From contig JAUQZD010000027.1 of the NCBI GenBank assembly GCA_030587405.1, positions 1 through 61,108 on the forward strand: DNA of 61,108 nucleotides. Reading direction: 5' to 3'. Numbering within the stretch: position 1 is the first letter of the stretch; each line of letters opens with the position of its first letter. A program made the position numbers and the translations under genes. Below the pieces are notes generated by a model. It was not told the DNA's origin. It ran no database searches and worked only from the letters and a program-made list of their open reading frames with translations. The stretch is from Candidatus Freyrarchaeum guaymasense. Lineage in GTDB: Archaea; Asgardarchaeota; Jordarchaeia; Jordarchaeales; Freyrarchaeaceae. This document shows positions 51,686 to 60,982 of this stretch, piece by piece.

Positions 51686-54316
51686 TTACACTATGCTTTT
51701 CTCCCAAGCGTATTCTTCCGTAAGTGCCGTTTCTTTTCCGCCTAAGATTTTCCTAAGGGAGTCTGCCGCCCCCCTTTTCGAAAGAGGTTTATTGTTGGAG
51801 CCACATTGCCACGAGTAGGTGCAGTTTGGACATCCACTTTCACTCTTGCACTTGCATTCTTCAAGTATTGCTAGCGCTCTTCTGAATGCTTCTTCCAAGC
51901 GTTTGTAGAGTAGAAGGCAGATCCCATTTCCTCCGGGGCAAGCGTCGTAGGCGAATATGACTCCTGAGGTACCCATCGAGACACCGCCTATTTCTCCGCT
52001 TCCCCCTCCTGTAAGCATGTTGCTGCTTTCGAGCACTACATGTTCCACGGCGTGGAAGCTTCCAGCCAGAAACTCTTCTCTCTCCTTCCTTCCAACCCTT
52101 CCTTCCATGTCTGGCCTAGGGGCTCTGAAGGCCAGTCCTAAAGTGTCGAAGGAGTATTCTATCGGCTCCTCTAAGGCTTTAACTTCTACAAGCCTATCAC
52201 TAATTATCTCCTTCACCATGTATTCCTCGATAACTTGGGTGATGTTAAGCTTGCAGTAAAGTGCTTCGACGCCGAAAACCCTCCTTCTCTCCATGACTTC
52301 CAGTATTTGCGGTTGAGAGTAGAATAGGGCTTCGGTTTTGTAAGGGTAATCGTCGGGGAGTGGCTCCACCTCGGCAACCCCTACACCACCCTTAAACTTG
52401 AAGGACTTTGACAGGTAGTTTCGCCCCCCATGAAGGTAGACTGCATTAGGGAAAAGCTCTCTTGCGGCAAGAGGCATCTCCCTCTCGCCTATTTTCCTTC
52501 CCTTCTCGTAGATCTCCACCACTTGTCCGATCCCCCTTATGTTATACCCTGCCGTTCTCTTTCGGGCGTCCCGGGTAGCGTAAAGTAGGCCGCCGCCCTC
52601 AGCCAGCAACCCCTCCCTCCTCAGCTTCTCTATCACCGGCTGGAACTCTTGAAGCTCGCCAGGCTTCAAGGGTTTATCCATGGCTGCGAACAGTATCTGG
52701 TACTCTGCCACGACAGGGTTTCTGGGCTCAACGTAGGCCGGGTCGACGTCGGTGAAGTAGACTTCAGGATGCTTCTTGTAGTATGAGCTCATCGGGTCGT
52801 TCCCCCTCAAGGCTAGCACGCATAAACCCTCCTGCCCCTTTCTCCCAACCCTCCCAGCACGCTGGGTGAAGCGGGTATACCCGGTTATCATCGAGACAAC
52901 AGCGTCGAGGTCTCCTATGTCTATTCCCAGTTCAAGCGTTGGGGTTGCAACGATACACTTCACCATGCCAGACTTGAATCCTTGCTCAACCTTGCGTCTG
53001 TGGCTTTCAGGTAGACCTGCCCTGTGGACGGGAACTGAAATCCCTCTCCTCCTTGCTATCCTCGCTATCACTTCCGCGTCCTTATGCGAGTTGGCAAATA
53101 CAAGTGTTTTTAACCCTCTTCTGACGCAGTTGCTTAGAACATCGACGATCATCGTGCTCGCCGATCTGGTTGCCGGGTAAAGCATTACAAGGTGTATTCT
53201 CCCATGTTTCCCCTCGTTGCACGCGACCACGTCGACGCTTTCTCCTATGAGGGCTTCCCCAAACTCTTTTGGGTTGCGTATGGTGGCGGATGCGCCGATG
53301 ACTTGGAAACCTCCGCACACCCTTCTCATGCGCCTCAGGATGAAGTGGACGTTTGCCCCGAAAGCCCCGACGTACTCGTGGATCTCGTCCATCACGACGA
53401 ACCTAGCCGAAGATATGAGCCGGGAGAACCTGTCCCTCCTTTTCAGGTGGTAATCTATCATGTCGAAGTTTGTGATGAGGACGTCAGGAGGGTTACTATA
53501 GATTCTATTTCTTTCCCTTTCTTGAGTATCTCCATCCAAGACTTCAACCGTTATCCCAGCGTACTTGCCTAAGGCGCGGAGCTTAGGAAGCTGATCCCTG
53601 TTAAGCGCCTTAGTCGGGTATATGAAGAGCGCCTTCACCCCCTTGCTTTGAGGCCTCAGCCCTCCAAACCCCTTTCTGGACTGAAGTATGAGCTGGAAAA
53701 CCGGGAGGGTGAAAGCCTCCGTCTTACCTGTTGCGGTTGGCGCGGCTATAACGATGCTTCTCCCATCTAAGATCTTCCGAATGGCTTCCTCCTGAAATCT
53801 GTAAAGCCTGTCTATTCCAATCTCTTTAAGAGCTTTGACGAGGGGCTCTGCGAGGCCGCTCTCTTCCACTCTCCCGCCTTTAACCGGCTCAGTAGGCCTA
53901 AACCTGCGGTAAAGTACAACGTAATCTCCTCCCAGCAGGATCTCTCTCACTACCTGTGGGAGGCTGGAGAGCGTTACTCCTTCCTCTTTAAGTTCAGCCT
54001 CTAGAACGTGGAGTGGCTTTACGAGGCCTAGATCCTCAAGCCTAGCATTGCTTAACTCCTCAATGATACCCTCCTCGAAGGCATCCTGAAGCTCAAGGAA
54101 AGCTTCCACCTTCGTCGACGCGTCAGGCGACGTGGGGAAGCGTAGGCCACACGCCGGGCAAGAGACGACGTAGCCTCCACTCCCGACCCTGGCGAACCTT
54201 AAGTCTTCGCCGCAGCGAGGACACGTGTACAACGCGTCTTCACCAAGTAACGTAGGATCCCCTAAGCACCCTAAAAAACTGACGAGGAACGGGTTAAACC
54301 TATGCCACGGCGCCAT
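51686..54316 (-). CDS. MrfA/Hrq1-like DEAD-box helicase with DUF1998
   Basis: Superfamily 2 helicase of the MrfA/Hrq1 type, which in bacteria and fungi helps repair crosslinked DNA. It opens with an extra zinc ribbon (CPRCGED...CPACGLRF). Helicase motifs are APTATGKTEAF (I), MDEIHEYVG (II, DEIH), GASATI (III), ATPTLELGIDIG (V) and QRAGRVGR (VI). The C-terminal DUF1998 region has AYDACPGGNGIC and a four-Cys metal cluster, CKCKSESGCPNCTYSWQC. 876 residues is normal. The ATG lacks a clear ribosome binding site. It lies 121 bp from the divergent flavoprotein gene. Confidence 0.93.
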   Translation of the reverse strand: MAPWHRFNPFLVSFLGCLGDPTLLGEDALYTCPRCGEDLRFARVGSGGYVVSCPACGLRFPTSPDASTKVEAFLELQDAFEEGIIEELSNARLEDLGLVKPLHVLEAELKEEGVTLSSLPQVVREILLGGDYVVLYRRFRPTEPVKGGRVEESGLAEPLVKALKEIGIDRLYRFQEEAIRKILDGRSIVIAAPTATGKTEAFTLPVFQLILQSRKGFGGLRPQSKGVKALFIYPTKALNRDQLPKLRALGKYAGITVEVLDGDTQERERNRIYSNPPDVLITNFDMIDYHLKRRDRFSRLISSARFVVMDEIHEYVGAFGANVHFILRRMRRVCGGFQVIGASATIRNPKEFGEALIGESVDVVACNEGKHGRIHLVMLYPATRSASTMIVDVLSNCVRRGLKTLVFANSHKDAEVIARIARRRGISVPVHRAGLPESHRRKVEQGFKSGMVKCIVATPTLELGIDIGDLDAVVSMITGYTRFTQRAGRVGRKGQEGLCVLALRGNDPMSSYYKKHPEVYFTDVDPAYVEPRNPVVAEYQILFAAMDKPLKPGELQEFQPVIEKLRREGLLAEGGGLLYATRDARKRTAGYNIRGIGQVVEIYEKGRKIGEREMPLAARELFPNAVYLHGGRNYLSKSFKFKGGVGVAEVEPLPDDYPYKTEALFYSQPQILEVMERRRVFGVEALYCKLNITQVIEEYMVKEIISDRLVEVKALEEPIEYSFDTLGLAFRAPRPDMEGRVGRKEREEFLAGSFHAVEHVVLESSNMLTGGGSGEIGGVSMGTSGVIFAYDACPGGNGICLLLYKRLEEAFRRALAILEECKCKSESGCPNCTYSWQCGSNNKPLSKRGAADSLRKILGGKETALTEEYAWEKSIV

Positions 54317-54446
54317 GAGGGGACGGTAGGTGGCCGCCCTCCAAGAGGTGTTGTACCATGTTGGCTTCTGGCTTGGAGCCGATGGAAACCCATTAATGCA
54401 GGTTTCGAGACAGTGTATTAATAACCGTTGTTAGGAGGTGTGTCCC

Positions 54447-55295
54447 TTGAAGGTTCTCGGTATTGTGGCTAGCCGCAGGAGGCTTGGTAACTCTGAGATA
54501 CTTGTTAAGGAGGCATTACTTAGGGCTAAGGAGATGGGGGCGGAGGTTGAAGCCATCAGGCTGACAGATTATGAGGTGAAGGTTTGTAAGGCGTGCTACG
54601 CGTGCCTCTGGGATGAGTGCAGGATTGACGATGACGTTAACTGGATCTTCGATAAGATGGCTGATGCCGACGGGGTCGTCTTAGGGACGCCTGTTTACAT
54701 CCTCATGGTTCCCGGGATATTAAAGATGCTTACTGACAGGGTTCTAAGCCAGTTTGCGAGGGTGGAAAGATACTTCGGTAAGCCTGCAGGGGTCATAGTG
54801 ACTGCTGGGAAGGAAGGGTGGGAGGGGCTCGGAGTGCCTACTGCAAGCATATTCTTAAACACCATGGGCTTCAGGGTGGTCTACAGGCTTCTGGCTTATG
54901 GAAGGGGGCCAGGGGAAGTTCTCTTAAACCCCGAAAACGTTAGGAGGGCGAGGGCGCTTGGCGAGGTTCTGATCAGAAGTGCGAGAGGTGAAGAAGTCGA
55001 GGTGGAGATGGAGGGATGCCCTATTTGCGGAGCGACGTTTTATGAGGTTGTAGGGGAAGGGGTGGTTAGGTGTCCCATTTGCAGGATTGAGGGTAGGCTC
55101 GTCAAGGAGGGAGGAAGGTTTAAGCCTGTCTACAGCAGGGAGGAGGTTGAGAAAAGGCGGAAACCCGAGTTTTACCTTGAACACGCTGACTGGCTTAGGT
55201 GGACTAAGGAGAAGTATGAGGAGATGATGGAGGAGATCAAGAAGCTGAGGAGGAAGTATGAGGAGTTTGACCCATTCATAAGGAAGCGGGGCTGA
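54447..55295 (+). CDS. Iron-sulfur flavoprotein (NADPH-dependent FMN reductase family)
   Basis: FMN-binding redox protein resembling archaeal iron-sulfur flavoproteins. VLGIVASRRRLGNSEILV is the FMN-phosphate loop; VCKACYACLWDECRIDDD is the Cys motif that binds a [4Fe-4S] cluster in Isf proteins; VLGTPVYILMVPGILK completes the flavodoxin-like site. Unusually, the C-terminus adds a zinc ribbon (CPICGATFY...CPICRIEG) and a basic helix. Full ribosome binding site GGAGGTG (54434-54440) puts the start at TTG 54447; the in-frame GTG at 54438 lies inside that site. It is convergent with the phosphoesterase, 4 bp apart. Substrate unknown. Confidence 0.88.
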   Translation: MKVLGIVASRRRLGNSEILVKEALLRAKEMGAEVEAIRLTDYEVKVCKACYACLWDECRIDDDVNWIFDKMADADGVVLGTPVYILMVPGILKMLTDRVLSQFARVERYFGKPAGVIVTAGKEGWEGLGVPTASIFLNTMGFRVVYRLLAYGRGPGEVLLNPENVRRARALGEVLIRSARGEEVEVEMEGCPICGATFYEVVGEGVVRCPICRIEGRLVKEGGRFKPVYSREEVEKRRKPEFYLEHADWLRWTKEKYEEMMEEIKKLRRKYEEFDPFIRKRG

Positions 55296-55299
55296 AGCG

Positions 55300-56019
55300 T
55301 CACCGCCTTAGCCTCTCAACCTTCGGGAACTGTTTAACGGTGAGCCCGGGCTCCACTAGGAATGGCGTGAAGGAGTCCACGTCGGTGAACTTCAGAATTG
55401 GGGAGATGTAGTCTCTTTCCCTGTTGATGACTGTTCCGGTTGCTAGGGGGTGCATTGAGGGGAGGACTAAGAGTTCTGACCCAGCGTACTCTCCGAGCAG
55501 GAAGGCTTTATACCTGAACTTTGTCCCAAACTCATCGCGTAGCACGATCGATGGGTGCTCGTGGCCCATTATTATGTACTCGGCTTTCTGTGTTGGAAGC
55601 CTGTGTCCGTGGATGAAGAGGTAGTCGCCGATTCTGGCTTCCTGAATTAATGGTAGCTCGTACTTTCTTAGAAGGGTTACGATGAAGTTGTCGTGGTTCC
55701 CCCTCACAAAGACGAGTTTAACCTTCTCTTTAACCAGCGTTTCAATGAGGTCCCTGACCTCGATCCACTCCTGTAGGCTTGCCTCCCCGAACTCGTGTTT
55801 AAAGTCGCCGTTGAGAACTAGGATGTCGGGGGATGCCTCCTCCAGCATTTCAAGGATCAAACTTTTCATCTTCGGGTACTGGCTTGCTATGAATATCCCC
55901 TCCTCTTCCCTCAGCACGTCCTCGTATCCCAAGTGGAGGTCTGCGACGACCAGAGCTCCGATCTCCTCGATCATAAGACCGAGGTCTTCGAGGAGTTTAG
56001 CCCATTTTATCGTCAGCAT
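55300..56019 (-). CDS. Lhr-associated metallophosphoesterase
   Basis: Two-metal calcineurin-like phosphoesterase of the group that archaea and some bacteria encode next to Lhr helicases, thought to trim DNA or RNA ends with it. Motifs in order are VADLHLGYED, LNGDFKHEFG, VRGNHDNF, FIHGHRLP and IMGHEHPS. It is 239 residues long. The ATG lies 23 bp inside the end of the Lhr gene, so the two are translationally coupled, strong support for a joint role. Confidence 0.93.
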   Translation of the reverse strand: MLTIKWAKLLEDLGLMIEEIGALVVADLHLGYEDVLREEEGIFIASQYPKMKSLILEMLEEASPDILVLNGDFKHEFGEASLQEWIEVRDLIETLVKEKVKLVFVRGNHDNFIVTLLRKYELPLIQEARIGDYLFIHGHRLPTQKAEYIIMGHEHPSIVLRDEFGTKFRYKAFLLGEYAGSELLVLPSMHPLATGTVINRERDYISPILKFTDVDSFTPFLVEPGLTVKQFPKVERLRR

Positions 56020-58609
56020 CCTCCACCACTCTTCTGTAAAGGTATTCGAGTAGCTTCAGCCTGTCCTCCATCAGTATGACGTCGGACAATCCTGAAAGGT
56101 ATATTCCATGCGCTAATGGACTCGGCACAGGAGTCCGTACAGGTGTTACTTCGAGCTCCCCTCTCTCTATCATCCTGAGCACGGTTAGGGCGTTTTCAAC
56201 GTCCATGACGTCCTCCATGATCTCCCTTTCTGTTTCCTTAACTACGGGAAAGTCGTCTAGGTCGGATACGACTCTGAGGAGCGACTCGGCGTTTCTCATC
56301 TGCCTTTTAACCCTTATTTCGTGTCCCTTATAGTTTCTGAGCACCATGAAGCTTCTAGCAGCTACGTGGCGGAAACGCCTCTTGAACATCTCAGTGTTCC
56401 TTATAGCCCTAGACAGGATCTCTTTAAGGTTGCTGGAGGAGACGCGGCTTATAAGCCAGTAGACGTCCACCTTCTTCCTCCTTGGAATTGTCAGCATGAA
56501 GCCGTGATCCGTAACAGTCAATCCGACGTTTACACCCATCTCCTTGCTTGCAACCCAGGCGTAAGCCCTCGAAAGGGCGTCGTTAACCCTCCTTCCGAAG
56601 AGGAACAGGAAGATAAGGTTCTGCCTTCCATCCTCGTCCTTAAACTCCTCCACTATGAGGCTTCTGCCATCAGGTTCAACCCCGTGACGCTCAAGAAACT
56701 CCTTTTCAACCTTGAAGAGGTTTAGCAGGGAGCGTGCAGCCCACTCATTGACCCTGAACTTCCTTTTCAACTCATCTAACCCCACCCCCCCTCTGAACGC
56801 CTCCCCCATGAAGCGCCTTATCTCGCATGCTAGGTCGAAGCTTAAGGGGAGCATCTCGCTAAACCACGACGGAATAGTCGGCTTCTTCCCCTTAGCATCC
56901 TTAACATAGGCTTTAACCCCACTCGACCTCACAAACTCGTAAACTCTCCCCCCGAGAACGAATATGTCACCGGGTTCAAGCCTCTCCAAGAACTCCTCCT
57001 CGATGTTTCCAACGTACCGTTTCCCTGGGAGAGAGTAGACCTTTATGGCTACCTCGTCGGGTATGGTTCCAAGGTTTAGCATGTAGATCACACGTGCATA
57101 CTTCCCCCTCCTCCCGAAAACCCTATCCCTTTCATCATACCATATTTTACCGTAAACCTTGTAGGGTTCAAGCCCGTACCCTCCTGAAAGGTATCGGAGG
57201 GTTTTCTCGAAGTCGTCCCAGCTCAGATCCTTGAACGTGTAGGATTTCCTCACAAGGCCGAATGCCTCCTCAGCATCCCACTTCTGCTCTAAAGCCATCC
57301 CAACCAAGTGCTGCGCCAGAACGTCGAGAGCATTTTTCGGATGCGACGCCCTGTCAAGCTTCCCCTCGTAGGCACACTTAACCATGACAGCACACTCAAG
57401 GAGATCCTCATGACTCATGCATAGAAGGACACCCTTAGAAACGTCCCTTATCCTGTGCCCGGCCCTCCCGATCCTCTGAAGACACCTTGAAATGCTCTTT
57501 GGAGATCCTATCTGGACGACGCAGTCTATGTATCCTATGTCTATTCCGAGCTCAAGGCTGGTGGAGCTCACCACAACTTTAAGCTCACCCCTTTTCAGCT
57601 TCTCTTCAACATCGAGTCTAACGTCCCTTGAGAGGCTTCCATGATGCGTCCCTATGTCATCCACCGCGACGCTGTCCTGAAGGTGAAATGCGACCCTCTC
57701 AGCGCCTGAACGCGTATTGGTGAAGATGAGCGTAGTCCTGTGCTCCCTTATTATCTCGTTAAGCCTCCTATACATCTCCTTGTTAAGCGTGTCAGCGTTC
57801 ACGTGTATAAGGTCTGGGACGGGGGTTTCAACCCTTATGTCTTTCTCTTTAGCGTAGGATGCGTTAACCACCACGCAGCTCCGACCGTTACCCACAAGGA
57901 ATCGGGCCACCTCGTCTAGAGGCCATATGGTCGCTGAGAGACCTATCCTCTGGAAAGAGACAAGCCTGTTAAGCCTTTCAAGGCTTAGTGATAGGTGTGC
58001 ACCTCTCTTGTTCTCGAAGAGGGCGTGGATCTCGTCTACGATGACCCAGTTGGGGGTTAGGAAACGCCTGAACCTAGTGGCGTTGAGGACTATGGCGAGG
58101 GTCTCAGGGGTTGTTATGAGTATGTGTGGAGGCTTCCTCAGCATCCTCTGCCTTTCACTAGAGGGGGTATCCCCTGTCCTGACAGCGACCCTGAAGTTAA
58201 GCCCGATCTCCTCGAGGGGGACTAGCAGGTTACGCCTGATGTCGTTGTTTAAGGCCCTTAAGGGGCTAACGTAAAGGGCGTAAACCCTGTCGTCGAGGGA
58301 GCCGTTATCCTCCATGGAGGCGAGCTCGCTGATAACGGTCATGAAGGCTGCAAGCGTCTTCCCCGTTCCGGTGGGACTGGTGATTAGAACGTTCTCACCA
58401 TTATGAATTAAGGGTATGGCCATGGCTTGGGGAGGGGTAGGCTCAAAACGCGAGTACCACCTAGCAACTCTAGGGTGTAACAGGGAGAGAATCTCGCTTT
58501 TAGAATAGGACTTGCTGGCGTACTGAATGGACATATACTCTGATGAGGCGTTAAGGCCTATTAAGATTTTCCCGGAAGATTTTCCCGACGGCCGCGCTCC
58601 CAAGAGCAA
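55997..58609 (-). CDS. Lhr-type superfamily 2 helicase
   Basis: ATP-dependent DNA (or hybrid) translocase of the Lhr-core type. Motifs are ITSPTGTGKTLAAF (I), IVDEIHAL (II, DEIH), LSATIWPL (III), SSTSLELGIDIG (V) and QRIGRAGHR (VI), then winged-helix and Lhr C-terminal domains. Length up to 870 is typical of archaeal Lhr. The start is uncertain: TTG 58609, TTG 58603 (GGGAG 6 nt upstream), or ATG 58537, where family resemblance begins. GGGAAAATCTT occurs twice in tandem in this leader. Its end overlaps the phosphoesterase gene by 23 bp. Confidence 0.93.
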   Translation of the reverse strand: MLLGARPSGKSSGKILIGLNASSEYMSIQYASKSYSKSEILSLLHPRVARWYSRFEPTPPQAMAIPLIHNGENVLITSPTGTGKTLAAFMTVISELASMEDNGSLDDRVYALYVSPLRALNNDIRRNLLVPLEEIGLNFRVAVRTGDTPSSERQRMLRKPPHILITTPETLAIVLNATRFRRFLTPNWVIVDEIHALFENKRGAHLSLSLERLNRLVSFQRIGLSATIWPLDEVARFLVGNGRSCVVVNASYAKEKDIRVETPVPDLIHVNADTLNKEMYRRLNEIIREHRTTLIFTNTRSGAERVAFHLQDSVAVDDIGTHHGSLSRDVRLDVEEKLKRGELKVVVSSTSLELGIDIGYIDCVVQIGSPKSISRCLQRIGRAGHRIRDVSKGVLLCMSHEDLLECAVMVKCAYEGKLDRASHPKNALDVLAQHLVGMALEQKWDAEEAFGLVRKSYTFKDLSWDDFEKTLRYLSGGYGLEPYKVYGKIWYDERDRVFGRRGKYARVIYMLNLGTIPDEVAIKVYSLPGKRYVGNIEEEFLERLEPGDIFVLGGRVYEFVRSSGVKAYVKDAKGKKPTIPSWFSEMLPLSFDLACEIRRFMGEAFRGGVGLDELKRKFRVNEWAARSLLNLFKVEKEFLERHGVEPDGRSLIVEEFKDEDGRQNLIFLFLFGRRVNDALSRAYAWVASKEMGVNVGLTVTDHGFMLTIPRRKKVDVYWLISRVSSSNLKEILSRAIRNTEMFKRRFRHVAARSFMVLRNYKGHEIRVKRQMRNAESLLRVVSDLDDFPVVKETEREIMEDVMDVENALTVLRMIERGELEVTPVRTPVPSPLAHGIYLSGLSDVILMEDRLKLLEYLYRRVVEDADDKMG

Positions 58610-58722
58610 CTCCCAAGCATTGTAAAGGAGGGAGAAATGAGGGGGTTAAATGGGGGAGTGGTGGAGGGAAACATATATGTAGTGGGGTTGAATCTTTGTT
58701 GAAGAGGAAGGTGGCAGAGGAG

Positions 58723-59010
58723 TTGAGGGTAAAGGTTAGCTACCTTCACCTGATAGCTAAGGAGGTTGGTGTGAGAGAGGAGTACGTTGACGTCGACGAC
58801 GGGTCGAGCTTAAAGGTGCTAGTTAAGAGGCTGGCTGAGAAGCATGGGGACGGGTTTAGCAAGTACATTTACAGCATCAAGGAGGATGAAGTGAAAAGGC
58901 ACGCCCTGATACTTTTAAATGGAAACATAATTAGGGGGAGAGATGTGGAGAGGGTGACGCTGAGGGAAGGGGACTCGGTATTTTTCGGCGTTGCTGCAGC
59001 TGGGGGGTGA
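58723..59010 (+). CDS. MoaD/ThiS-like sulfur carrier protein
   Basis: Small ubiquitin-fold protein ending in Gly-Gly (VAAAGG), the form in which MoaD, ThiS and archaeal SAMP proteins carry sulfur or modify targets. RVKVSYLHLIAKEVGVREEY, DDGSSLKVLVKRLAEKHG, ALILLNGNIIRG and LREGDSVFFG follow the MoaD pattern. TTG 58723 has GGTGG 8 nt upstream and gives 95 residues; the frame also allows TTG 58696. No molybdopterin or E1-like gene is adjacent, so partner and role are open. Confidence 0.85.
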   Translation: MRVKVSYLHLIAKEVGVREEYVDVDDGSSLKVLVKRLAEKHGDGFSKYIYSIKEDEVKRHALILLNGNIIRGRDVERVTLREGDSVFFGVAAAGG

Positions 59011-59029
59011 GCCACCCGTAGTGGGTGGG

Positions 59030-59614
59030 CTACCACAGCTTCCCCTTGTATTGCCCTATTGCGGGGCATCCTAAGCACTTATTCTTCTTGAAGTAGGAGC
59101 AGTCCTTACAAAGTATCTTTGAGCCGCAGGGTGGCTTATCCGTTTTCTCGAAGCGCATTCTTATAGGGGCGATGAAGTCTTTCACCGAGGATATTATTAT
59201 GTTGAACTCGACGCTTTGAACGTCTTCGTTAGGTCTTATGTGGGCGTCAACTATGGTCTCGATCGTCTCGATGTTTTCACCTAGGAAAAGCATGCAGACG
59301 TTCGTTCTCCCGGACACTATGAACCCGTTCATAAAGTAGGGGCAGTTCTTAAACGTTTCAAGGAGCCCTATGGGGTTCCTAGTTGTTACCTCAACCTTAG
59401 CGATGTAAACACCCATCTTCGACGGGTTAACACCTATAAGCTTAGATATAACCCCAGCTGACCTAAGCTTTCTTATCCTAACGGCCACGGAGGGCTGGGA
59501 AAGCCCTATCCTCTCCGCGATGGATTCTTGGGAGGCGTCAGGGTCTTCGCTTAAAATCGTTATTATAGCTTTATCCTTCTCATCTAGCCTTTCAAAGGAA
59601 GACATGTCACACAC
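59030..59614 (-). CDS. Lrp/AsnC-family regulator with C-terminal cysteine cluster
   Basis: Feast/famine-type regulator. The N-terminal helix-turn-helix is SQESIAERIGLSQPSVAVRIRKL; the alpha/beta RAM-like domain follows (about residues 65-145). Unlike standard Lrp, a 35-residue tail carries five cysteines as C-x5-C-x2-C-x6-C-x2-C near CGSKILCKDCSY and CLGCPA, which could bind zinc or an iron-sulfur cluster. The start is GTG 59614 or ATG 59605. It neighbours a second Lrp, a peroxiredoxin and rubrerythrin, suggesting redox sensing. Confidence 0.88.
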   Translation of the reverse strand: MCDMSSFERLDEKDKAIITILSEDPDASQESIAERIGLSQPSVAVRIRKLRSAGVISKLIGVNPSKMGVYIAKVEVTTRNPIGLLETFKNCPYFMNGFIVSGRTNVCMLFLGENIETIETIVDAHIRPNEDVQSVEFNIIISSVKDFIAPIRMRFEKTDKPPCGSKILCKDCSYFKKNKCLGCPAIGQYKGKLW

Positions 59615-59793
59615 CCTTCTGGCACATAAATACGGTACACAAATAATTTATTAAAGTTCGTAACCCCTAAGTAATAAGACTTATAGGTTTAGATAGCCTG
59701 AAAGCCTTTATTCCTATTAATTTAACGCCACAGCCACTCAGCGCCAGTTTAACGGCAAGAAGGGAAATATGGATTTGAATTTTGCTTTTTAGC

Positions 59794-60213
59794 CTACTTG
59801 AGCTTTTCAAGAATTATTGATGGGCACACCCTCGTGACCCCTTCCAACGACTCCAGCTTCTTCACAAAGGCGGCGAGCTCCTCAGACCCGCTAAACCAGT
59901 ATTCAACGAGTATCATGTGGTCTCCGCTTGAAGAGTATAGGCTTACTACTTCATCCATTTCCTTCAGCCTTTCCAGAAGTGCCAAGTAGTGTTCCGGTTT
60001 CGCGTCCACGCCGATCAACGCTATTTCAAACCCTATTTTTTTGGGGTCAACCTCAACAGTATACTTTCTTATTATCCCTTGCTCCTCCAGCTTCCTCACT
60101 CTTTTCCTAACCGCTGTCTCGCTTACGCCGAGCAACTCGGCGATCTTCACGAAGGGTGTCCGCGCGTTCTCTCTAAGTATTTGTAGAATCTTAAAGTTTG
60201 AAATTCGAACCAT
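59794..60213 (-). CDS. Lrp/AsnC-family transcription regulator
   Basis: Regulator of 139 residues with the normal two domains. [22 protein letters not shown] is the helix-turn-helix; the C-terminal half ([24 protein letters not shown]) is the ligand-binding alpha/beta domain. The ATG at 60213 is chosen because the open frame before it, back to 60342, runs through the divergent promoter and into the peroxiredoxin gene. It starts 46 bp from the peroxiredoxin ATG and likely controls it. Confidence 0.92.
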   Translation of the reverse strand: MVRISNFKILQILRENARTPFVKIAELLGVSETAVRKRVRKLEEQGIIRKYTVEVDPKKIGFEIALIGVDAKPEHYLALLERLKEMDEVVSLYSSSGDHMILVEYWFSGSEELAAFVKKLESLEGVTRVCPSIILEKLK

Positions 60214-60259
60214 AAATGATAAATACTCAAACTTATTTATAAATTTAACGAACCAAAAT
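60214..60259. promoter_or_regulatory. 46-bp divergent promoter between Lrp and peroxiredoxin
   Basis: TTATTTATAAATTT (60231-60244) lies about 15-28 nt before both start codons and can serve as TATA box for both strands. Neither start has a ribosome binding site, so both transcripts are probably leaderless and the regulator may block its own promoter and that of the peroxiredoxin. Confidence 0.6.
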
Positions 60260-60946
60260 ATGGGGATAACGAACATGGAGGTCGAAGCAAGGTTCCCGTT
60301 AATAGGGGATAAAGCACCAGCATTTGAAGCACAGACAACCAAGGGGAAAATAAGGTTCCCAGACGACTACAGAGGGAAATGGGTCGTAGTGTTCTCGCAC
60401 CCGGCGGACTTCACACCGGTCTGCACGACCGAGTTCGTAGCATTCCAGAAAAGGTATGAAGAGTTTAAGAAGCTCAACTGCGAGCTAGTAGGACTCAGCA
60501 TCGACCAGGTTTTCAGCCACATAAAGTGGGTTGAATGGATTAAAGAGAAAATTGGTGAAGAAATAAAGTTTCCCATAATTGCAGATGACACCGGCAGGAT
60601 CGCTTGCCTGTATGGGATGATCCATCCGGGAAAGGGGACAAACACGGTTCGGGCAGTGTTCGTAATAGACCCAAAAGGAGTCGTAAGGGCAATACTCTAT
60701 TACCCGCAGGAGCTCGGGAGGAACATGGACGAAGTGCTAAGAATGGTAAGGGCACTACAGATTTCAGAGGAGGAAGGCGCCGCCATGCCGGCCAACTGGC
60801 CCAACAACGAAATAATAGGAGACAATGTTATAATACCGCCGGCAATGAACGAGAACGAGGCGAAGAAGAGGCTTGAAAAGGCTAAAGCTGGAGAAATCGA
60901 GTGTTTCGACTGGTGGTTCTGCTACAAAAGCCATGAGAGTAAATGA
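60260..60946 (+). CDS. Peroxiredoxin (Prx6/AhpC-type, archaeal)
   Basis: Thiol peroxidase removing hydrogen peroxide and organic peroxides. [16 protein letters not shown] contains the peroxidatic Cys; the resolving cysteines lie in the tail [10 protein letters not shown], as in the archaeal enzyme from Aeropyrum. Other landmarks are [13 protein letters not shown] and [12 protein letters not shown]. The true start is ATG 60260 (or 60275), giving about 228 residues. It is followed after 36 bp by rubrerythrin, the same stress defence unit. Confidence 0.96.
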   Translation: MGITNMEVEARFPLIGDKAPAFEAQTTKGKIRFPDDYRGKWVVVFSHPADFTPVCTTEFVAFQKRYEEFKKLNCELVGLSIDQVFSHIKWVEWIKEKIGEEIKFPIIADDTGRIACLYGMIHPGKGTNTVRAVFVIDPKGVVRAILYYPQELGRNMDEVLRMVRALQISEEEGAAMPANWPNNEIIGDNVIIPPAMNENEAKKRLEKAKAGEIECFDWWFCYKSHESK

Positions 60947-60982
60947 AAATTAATTTTAAGGTTAAAAGCGAGGATGAGAAAG

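Noticed and set aside
60041..60259. N-terminal extension of the peroxiredoxin
   Set aside because: It would run through the Lrp gene and the shared promoter; family similarity begins at the later ATG.
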